A stretch of DNA of 64,000 bases from Montifringilla adamsi (taxonomy: Eukaryota > Chordata > Aves > Passeriformes > Passeridae): contig JAGGNK010008670.1 of NCBI GenBank assembly GCA_017590115.1, positions 806,001-870,000 on the forward strand, given 5' to 3'. Below are positions 58,901 to 64,000 of the stretch, in pieces (within the stretch, counting starts at the first letter, position 1; each line of letters opens with the position of its first letter). The position numbers and the translations under genes were made by a program. The notes beneath the pieces were generated by a model, which had not been told where the DNA came from, did not search any database, and saw nothing but the letters and a program-made list of their open reading frames with translations.

Positions 58901-61900
58901 TCTTTGTACTGTCCCAGCTAAGCCAGCCATCCTGAGATGCTGCAGGAATTACACAGGATAATAAAAAAGAACAAATCAGTAGAAAAAATAACTGATTATC
59001 CTTGCTCAGGTTGGTGTTTGATTGCAAACACTGCTCAGAGCAGGCCCTGTTCTGGTACAAGCTGGCTCCAATTAACTTTTCCATTATCCCCCATGGCTCC
59101 TTGCTGGCCCAGTGTGGGGCTCTCATGTGCTTGAGGAATGGAAATGTCTAATCTAGTCCAAAGCTGCATCTGCTGGGGAAAAGTCAACACATTTGTGCTT
59201 TTTAATTGTAGCTTGAGCAGTGATGACTTTGGCCATTCATTTTTTTGTTACACTTCAGAGTACTCCACTATAAATAATATGGGTTGTTCTCCTAAACAGG
59301 GAGTTCTCCTAAAAAAGAAGCCAGTTTAGGAGGCTAATAAAAGCCCCAACCCGCTTTTGTTCTGTCCTCAGGCTGCAGAGCATTTCATATCTTGCCAAAT
59401 GAGGAGCAGATGGAGCAGAACAGACTGTCCACAGATTTCCAAGCATCCAGACAACAGCAAACCCAAAATGCTGTTTGGGTGAGGGCACTGGGGAGCTGCC
59501 TCCTGGCTGGGAGCACGATCAGCTTTTGGGGCAATGCTGCCCTGCCCCAGGGCGTTGTGACACTGGGAACATTTGGGGGAATCTCCCTGACCTCCCAGTT
59601 CTGGGCACTGGGAAGGGGCACAGGGCTGCAAGGTGTCTCCAACCTGCCCAGCCAGGAGGTTCAGCTGCAGGAGCCCCAGGTCTCACTCGTTACGGTTTGC
59701 AGTGCTGAGCAGAGCAGTTCCCCAGACAGCTCTGCCCCCGCCGTGTTCTCAGGAGGGCACACAGGGCACTGAGAGGATGCAGAATGCCAGACTGACAGTC
59801 AGCTCCAGGTTTCTGCTGCATCAGCAGGTCCATAATGTCCCCCCAAAGGCAGCCCCCCACCTCTGCCACGTGTTCCTCTTCCCGCTCCAGGTCCCTGAGC
59901 ACCCTCTCCCACCACTATCCTGGGCACTTCAAAAGCCATCCAAAGCAGCTCACACTCTTTCTAGAAGCATTTCAAAAAACCTTCAGAACTCTCTTCTGTC
60001 ACATCTGTGCATCTGCCCCAAGTTAGTATTTTCCATAAGATCCTTTCCCTACCCTTGAATGTAAGTGCATGGCCAGAGACATGGGTGCAGATATCGCCCT
60101 ACCTTCTGTTCCACCCTCAGGAACTGGGCCAGCTCCTCAGCAGTGAGATGATCCTTCTTGTCACTGTAGCTTAGGAGCAGCAGGTAGAGATCTCGACGCA
60201 AGGACATCATCTTGTAAAACACTGAGAATTCCTCAAAGTTCAGGGTTCCTTGGTTCTCATCAGTGTCTGCCTCCTAAGAGGTAATGACACTCAGGTAAAC
60301 ATGCTCAGCACAGGAGAAATCAGGGAATAAAACAGAGCAGGACTTGTGTACACCAACAGAAATGTAGTAAATTCCAGTCTGCGAGACTGTTCAGACACAA
60401 ATCCTAACAGGCTAAAATAACTGCAAAATTATACCATCATCTGAGGTTTTTGGTGAAAACAGTTACTAAACTAAAGCCACAGATTCCCTATAAAACTCTA
60501 ATTTCCTTCTTTAATTTCATGTTTATTTCCCCAAGAAAGAGGCTCACCCTGGGCTTTATTGTGATCTCTTGCCCTCCTGTATGCCCTGCAGTTATCCTGG
60601 ATTAAAACACAGCAAGAGTCATAAGAATATCACCCAAGGCTTCCCCAACAACAGTCTTAAAACATTCAGGACAGTATCAGAGTCTTAAATGCACATTATT
60701 TAATCTGCAGCACTCTCAGCCCCAGCAGCACTCTGGGGACAACTGTGCAGCAGCACTGAGACCACACCAAAACACACACCCAGCATCTCCAGGCTTGATT
60801 TGCTCTTTCTCCTCAGAGGTAGGAAGAGAAGAAAACAGTATTTAGCACACACTAATACAAGCTTTTTCCTGTGAACATCTGCCTAAGAGGATTGCTTTGG
60901 ATTTTCAAAACAAAGAATATATTCTGGAGAACGGCTGGCAGGCACTGTGTGGGTCTCCATGCAGAAAGGAGCTGTCAACTCCTGTCACAGCAAGTCAGCT
61001 GAGAGGAAAGGAATTCTCACCTAAATGCTGTTGAATGGGGTTTTTAATCAATTTAGATCAATTACATACCTTAAATGACATTTATAATCTGTGGGAATGA
61101 GTAAAACCCAAATTAATCTCTGCAACACCACCCCACCAGTTCCCAGGTCTTTGGGAATAACTCCAGACTCCAAAGATGTATCTCTAATGGGGATTTTATG
61201 CCACAGAAGATTCTTCAACTTTCCCATGTTTTACAGCAAACCAGCTTTGAGCTGGTACTGGTTTAGAAAAATGAAGATGACTTTTTTTGCTCTCCATTAT
61301 GTCCTTGGCTTATCTTTCCTTTCCTGCAGTAAACAGACTGGTGGAAAATGGGAGCTGTTTTCAGAGAACAGAAGTAAAAAATTTATTCTAAATCAATCAA
61401 ATGTGAATGGCTAAATATAAGGAAGTTGTTAAAGAAAACCTAATTAGTTGCAAAAAGCTAGTTTCTATTAAATAATTTTCCATAAGGGATATAAAAAATA
61501 TTTTAGTAGCAACAGAGTAACTTCATTGTCCATCATTACCAGCATTGAACAGTTCAGTTCACAGAGCTGAAACCAACAATGCAGCAGAAAGAGTAACACT
61601 GGTAACTTTTCAGTGTGCTTCATGTCCTTTAGACAACATTCTGATGCCTCTTTGTCTACAAAAAGGTAAGGCTTTGAAAAAGCCTTGAGGTGCTGGGTTT
61701 TTGGTCCCCAGCTGCAGAGCCTGCTCTGGATGTGCCCAGAAGAGGATCTGAGTGTCCCCCTGGTGCCCGGGCACAGACCTGGAACATCTGCCGGACCTTC
61801 CTGCGGGGCAGGCTGACGTTCAGCTTGTGCATCAGCTGGTGGATCTCCTCGATGTTCAGCAGCCCGTCCCCGTTCTTGTCAGCCTCCTCGAAGGTCTGCT

Positions 61901-63871
61901 TCACCCAGCTGCCAGCGTGTCAAGGACAGGCACACACAGCATCTCCCCACGGACAAGGGAGCCAGGGCAGCTCAGGAAAGAACCTTTTTGTCCCTGCCCT
62001 TACTACAGCTCAGCCCAGTGTTAAAACCAGAACTGGTTTGTGGCAATTATTCACAGCTCAGTTCACAACCCCAGTCTCTCTGCACTCCCATTTCTGATGC
62101 TGGTTCCTCCTCTGAGAACGTGCTCCAAAGTTTTCAAATATTGCTGGGCTTACTCTGGGATCTTCTTCCACGTATCCCATCATTCTACCTGAACTTCACT
62201 CACTTCCCAACATCACCTTTCACCCCCTCCTTGCACAAATATCCCTCAGCACCTCCTGCTAAGTTCTTCCAGTAGCTGGGGGTGGGACAGGGCCATTCTG
62301 TGTGCAGTCTCCCAGCTGCCACGCTGGATAAAGCAAAGAGGACTTGCAGTGATGTTTCACCAGGAGAGAAGGTACAGCAGACAGGAGCAGCTCAGAAAAG
62401 CAATGGTTAAATATAGCAAGCTGAGGACAGGTGCAATAGAGCACGCAATACAACCCCAATGGACCTGTGCCTGCTGTGAATACACAGGAGATGTAAATTA
62501 AAAATACCTGAAATATGTACATTCTCCAGGAGTACCACTGGAGATTTCCATGAGGCAGAAGAACAGACAGGTTACAGTTTTAATTAAGAGGGCCTTGGGG
62601 TTTGGTTTCTGGGGGAAGAGTGTTCTTTGTGTGTAACATTTTAGTCATCACTGTTGTGAAAATAAACTATTGGGGGAAAAAAGGCACATGAAGAAAATAT
62701 TCAGAGAACATGAGGTTCACTTTGGCTACTGGGCTACAACAAACATTTAAGGAGCTTTAAGGATTTGTGCTCCTGACAAACAATGGAGGCTGGAAAGGAC
62801 ACAGGCATCTGACTTACACAAAAGCAACAGAGATGGCCAGGAGTTACTGAGATATTGAGATAACTAGAAATAGCTGGTTCTCCCCTTCAAAAAGGAATTC
62901 ATTAACAAAATGCAAGCCTATCCCCTGACTCCCAAGCAGTTTGATCCAGTCCCCAAGGCACAGCCCATGGTTTATCACACGCCTAAGTGTCCATGTCAAA
63001 CCCATTGCTCAGGTTTCCATTGCAATCAGTGGAAGGGTTGTGGTCACTTCCTAGGAGGACAAAGGCCACGCTGTGCTGAAGTGACTGGAAACCAAGGCAG
63101 GACTAGGAACCAGGAGGAAGGCCTGGCCCCTCAAAGGATACTGGTCGTGCGTTCTCTGGCGCTTGGCGAGCGAGTCCTCGTCGCTGATCCCGGCCAGCAG
63201 GTACTTGAGCCCCGTGATCCAGGTGCGAGCCTCCTCGGGGTTGGACGTGATCAGGTCCAGGGTCTCCAGGTGGTTGCCATGGTAAATAGTGAAGCAGCAG
63301 CTGGGGTCGAAGCTGCCCTCGGCGTGGCGGTGGAAGATCTCCGACTGCCGGCCCTCGCTGACTTTGTAAATGGAGTCGATGACAACTGGGGGGAAAGGGA
63401 AACCACAGGCCACGCTGGGACAGCCAGCCAGCCTCTTCCTGCTTCTCCCAGTTCTGAGTTATTCAGGCTCAGAGGCATTAAACTTTATTAATGTCACATC
63501 TTCACACCCCAAAGCCCTGTTGGACCGAAGGTTTCCCTGCCATGGCTGTGCCACGTGCCGGCTGCCCCGGAGGCTCCGTGCGCTGCCCGGATCATCGCGG
63601 GGCTGAGGCTACAGGACACAGAAACCAAGTGTCTCCCATCAGCCCACGAGCCCCTGTGTAGCTCTGTAAGTCACATTCTAATACTGAACAGCCCCAGAAA
63701 TTAGAAGAAATATGAGGAGTTTACTTTTTGCCTTCTCGCTCTTCCGGGAGGGCCTCCATCGGATGCAGGTCCTGTGCTCGTCCAGGTAGAAGAGCCGGAC
63801 CAGCCCCTTGGTTCCACTCTTCAGCTTCACCATCTGCGTCCCAGACTGCATCACACTCATGCATCTTTCAA
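38942..63871 (-). CDS. PLCH1: PLCH1 (phospholipase C eta-1), all but the first coding exon
   Basis: PLC-eta1 hydrolyses PIP2 to IP3 and diacylglycerol at membranes, is very calcium-sensitive, and is mostly neuronal. Twenty-two exons join in frame to about 1,671 residues, close to the recalled human 1,693 minus its first 15 or so. Domain order: PH domain, EF-hands ([12 protein letters not shown] loop), catalytic X half (SSHNTY, CRCVE-VDCWDG, HHGYT, SIENHCS), acidic/variable linker, catalytic Y half ([37 protein letters not shown]), C2 domain ([10 protein letters not shown] to RHVYLEG), then a long tail. All catalytic His, Glu and Asp positions are intact. PLCH1 rather than PLCH2 is chosen from the tail ([41 protein letters not shown] end) and the MME neighbour. 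The start codon lies beyond the right edge. The extreme C terminus LRL could be a class II PDZ ligand (inference). Confidence 0.96.
41777..42137 (-). CDS. PLCH1: PLCH1 exon after the C2 domain, basic linker
   Basis: Encodes [13 protein letters not shown], then [20 protein letters not shown] and GRKKSKMGF, a basic stretch conserved with mammals. RRTAS is a possible basophilic kinase site. It ends with one base; donor GTAAGA. Confidence 0.93.
42606..42665 (-). CDS. PLCH1: PLCH1 exon, [20 protein letters not shown]
   Basis: Twenty codons, phase 0 at both ends, with TGCCTTTCAG acceptor and GTAGAG donor. It encodes the conserved end of the C2 region. Confidence 0.94.
43202..43281 (-). CDS. PLCH1: PLCH1 exon, end of C2 domain (YRHVYLEG)
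   Basis: Two bases plus 26 codons: [18 protein letters not shown], then INETYGK. The Gly codon is split as G|GC. Confidence 0.95.
43679..43825 (-). CDS. PLCH1: PLCH1 exon, C2 domain core
   Basis: Encodes [17 protein letters not shown] and [18 protein letters not shown], including the WDHD calcium-loop aspartates of the C2 domain. Confidence 0.95.
44305..44389 (-). CDS. PLCH1: PLCH1 exon, C2 domain start ([12 protein letters not shown])
   Basis: Twenty-eight codons plus one base: [28 protein letters not shown]. This matches mammalian PLC-eta1 closely. Confidence 0.95.
44824..44948 (-). CDS. PLCH1: PLCH1 exon, Y-C2 linker and first C2 strand
   Basis: Encodes [20 protein letters not shown] and [18 protein letters not shown]. 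The donor is GTGAGA. Confidence 0.94.
45420..45527 (-). CDS. PLCH1: PLCH1 exon, Y domain end ([14 protein letters not shown])
   Basis: Encodes ALNYQ, the end of the catalytic barrel, and the conserved [15 protein letters not shown]. Thirty-five codons with split Val and Gly codons at either end. Confidence 0.95.
45620..45799 (-). CDS. PLCH1: PLCH1 exon, Y domain core
   Basis: Encodes [14 protein letters not shown] and [18 protein letters not shown] and PYWNVGCQL. The YPxxxRxDSSN motif binds substrate phosphates in PLC enzymes. Confidence 0.96.
46194..47063. repeat. 63-bp minisatellite in PLCH1 intron, about 13 units
   Basis: Eleven successive 63-base units starting near 46380 read identical by eye (GACAAGGGACATGCCAGCCC ... 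CTCCTCTCACAGGT), preceded by two or three diverged units and followed by a partial one. The unit is a multiple of three, so a 21-residue repeat stays open in one frame. The partial unit starts only a few bases inside the donor of the exon at 47078. Confidence 0.97.
47078..47175 (-). CDS. PLCH1: PLCH1 exon, Y domain start ([15 protein letters not shown])
   Basis: Encodes [20 protein letters not shown] and [12 protein letters not shown]. Human has the same block with small changes. The donor is GTACGG, of below-average strength, and the 63-bp array begins right after it. Confidence 0.95.
47807..47901 (-). CDS. PLCH1: PLCH1 exon, variable X-Y linker
   Basis: Encodes [20 protein letters not shown] and [11 protein letters not shown]. 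The recalled mammalian exon has a similar SxSxxDDEED core but is Ser/Thr-rich where this one is Ala-rich, as expected of the fast-evolving linker. Thirty-one codons plus two bases. Confidence 0.88.
50489..50560 (-). CDS. PLCH1: PLCH1 exon, linker ([17 protein letters not shown])
   Basis: Twenty-four codons in phase 0 at both ends, so it could be skipped without frameshift. KKSHGRSLM is conserved with mammals. Confidence 0.93.
51638..51799 (-). CDS. PLCH1: PLCH1 exon, linker ([20 protein letters not shown])
   Basis: Fifty-four codons: [20 protein letters not shown], then [20 protein letters not shown]. Phase 0 on both sides. Confidence 0.94.
52377..52484 (-). CDS. PLCH1: PLCH1 exon, acidic X-Y linker ([16 protein letters not shown])
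   Basis: Thirty-six codons: [36 protein letters not shown]. The acidic strip is the autoinhibitory X/Y linker known in PLCs. The donor is placed at TTT|GTATGT because it alone keeps frame and length with the recalled human CKFKLHY; the bird residues CKLKPCF are divergent. Confidence 0.88.
53977..54148 (-). CDS. PLCH1: PLCH1 exon, X domain end ([12 protein letters not shown])
   Basis: Encodes [20 protein letters not shown] and the [22 protein letters not shown] block. The Glu of SIENHCS is a catalytic calcium ligand. Confidence 0.95.
55035..55155 (-). CDS. PLCH1: PLCH1 exon, X domain ([17 protein letters not shown])
   Basis: Contains the calcium-binding Asp of DCWDG and the second catalytic His of HHGYT. 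Thirty-nine codons with partial codons on both sides. Confidence 0.95.
56226..56287. repeat. 11-12-bp repeat (GTGCAGCCCCC) starting at a PLCH1 donor
   Basis: Four to five copies begin five bases inside the donor of the exon at 56291. On the gene strand they give repeated CTGCACGGGG, i.e. GGGG runs next to the 5' splice site. Confidence 0.88.
56291..56494 (-). CDS. PLCH1: PLCH1 exon, X domain start (SSHNTY, CRCVE)
   Basis: Sixty-seven codons: [40 protein letters not shown] and [18 protein letters not shown]. The His and Asn of SSHNTY are catalytic. The exon is GC-richer than its neighbours and is flanked by tandem repeats on both sides. Confidence 0.95.
56515..57068. repeat. 78-bp minisatellite in PLCH1 intron, seven units
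   Basis: Units of 78 bases start near 56523, 56601, 56679, 56757, 56835, 56913 and 56991, each with GCAGGGAGAACACTCTGCAC, CCTGCCAGGGCTGGGGCTG and CACTCCAGGGCACAGTGC. Because 78 is divisible by three, frames on both strands remain open. It ends about 20-30 bases before the acceptor of the exon at 56494. Confidence 0.96.
58170..58263 (-). CDS. PLCH1: PLCH1 exon, EF-hand region end ([13 protein letters not shown])
   Basis: Thirty-one codons plus one base: [31 protein letters not shown]. The acceptor is TTTTTGTGCAG and the donor GTAAAA. Confidence 0.94.
60103..60273 (-). CDS. PLCH1: PLCH1 exon, EF-hand region
   Basis: Fifty-seven codons: [51 protein letters not shown]. Phase 0 at both ends. Confidence 0.95.
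61779..61908 (-). CDS. PLCH1: PLCH1 exon, first EF-hand ([12 protein letters not shown])
   Basis: Encodes [20 protein letters not shown] and [20 protein letters not shown]. The loop has canonical calcium ligands at positions 1, 3, 5 and 12. At the junction with the preceding exon CA|C gives His where recalled mammalian sequences have Gln. Confidence 0.95.
63142..63385 (-). CDS. PLCH1: PLCH1 exon, C-terminal part of the PH domain
   Basis: Encodes [36 protein letters not shown] and [20 protein letters not shown]. The Trp of RTWITGL is the conserved C-terminal PH-helix tryptophan. The donor is GTATCC. Confidence 0.95.
63725..63871 (-). CDS. PLCH1: PLCH1 exon, N-terminal part of the PH domain
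   Basis: Encodes [40 protein letters not shown] and SRKSEKAK. It starts with two bases of a split Val codon after CTGCCTCACAG, so the initiation codon is in an exon to the right of the window. Confidence 0.95.
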
Positions 63872-64000
63872 CTGTGAGGCAGAGCAGAATAAATTCAGCT
63901 GAACAGCCACCTGACCCACTAATGACATGACTGACGGGCTGCCCAACATCTGCCAGGCACACGCCAGTTCTGACCTGAACCTCCAACGACAGAAAGTGGG
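63872..64000 (-). other. PLCH1: PLCH1 intron at the window's right edge
   Basis: The polypyrimidine tract and AG acceptor (63873-63872) are followed upstream by unremarkable intron. No start-codon exon is visible before the window ends. Confidence 0.6.

Larger units (their letters stand above)
40996..63724 (-). other. PLCH1: PLCH1 introns: content not listed elsewhere
   Basis: Introns range from about 200 bases to 2.6 kb (47902-50488 is the largest). Besides the minisatellites listed, they hold simple sequences: a TATA-rich patch near 45237-45253, a T13-14 run at 49139, and a TG-rich stretch at 54529-54550. A short duplicated GGCCTCAGGGGATATTTCTG occurs near 48148 and 48191. No nested gene or RNA was recognised on either strand. 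Confidence 0.5.

Overview
This is a vertebrate nuclear window, most likely from a bird. It contains multi-exon genes with GT-AG introns, CR1-type LINE fragments, compact introns and many GC-rich minisatellites. The gene order MME > STRIT1 < PLCH1 < matches the human 3q25 order as I know it. Species and chromosome cannot be fixed from the sequence.

Layout. (1) 1-12,360, plus strand: the last ten coding exons of MME (neprilysin), from the middle of the ectodomain through the HEITH zinc site to the C-terminal CRVW and stop, followed by a 3' UTR. (2) 12,450-13,610: a CpG-rich island crowded with tandem repeats and carrying consensus splice donors on both strands. (3) 15,757-17,720, minus strand: a complete two-coding-exon gene for a 35-residue membrane micropeptide, recognised as STRIT1/DWORF (activator of the SERCA calcium pump). 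A compact muscle-type promoter sits just upstream, and a VNTR starts at its second splice donor. (4) 17,720-38,900: about 21 kb of intergenic DNA with no recognisable gene, several minisatellites, and a GATA/MEF2 motif cluster near 24.3-24.6 kb that could be a heart enhancer. (5) 38,942-63,871, minus strand: 22 exons of PLCH1 (phospholipase C eta-1). These give about 1,671 residues, from inside the PH domain to the natural stop; only the first short coding exon lies outside the window.

The exon chains of MME, STRIT1 and PLCH1 were rebuilt by reading splice sites and codon phase. All junctions keep frame, so all three genes look functional. They are independent neighbours, not an operon. MME cleaves extracellular peptides, PLCH1 makes IP3 and diacylglycerol in response to calcium, and STRIT1 raises calcium uptake into the sarcoplasmic reticulum. 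Two of the three therefore touch calcium signalling.

The most notable observations are the easily missed STRIT1 micropeptide with its muscle regulatory motifs, the candidate distal GATA/MEF2 enhancer, and a recurring pattern in which tandem arrays begin within a few bases of a 5' splice site (STRIT1 exon 2, and the exons at 47,078 and 56,291 of PLCH1).
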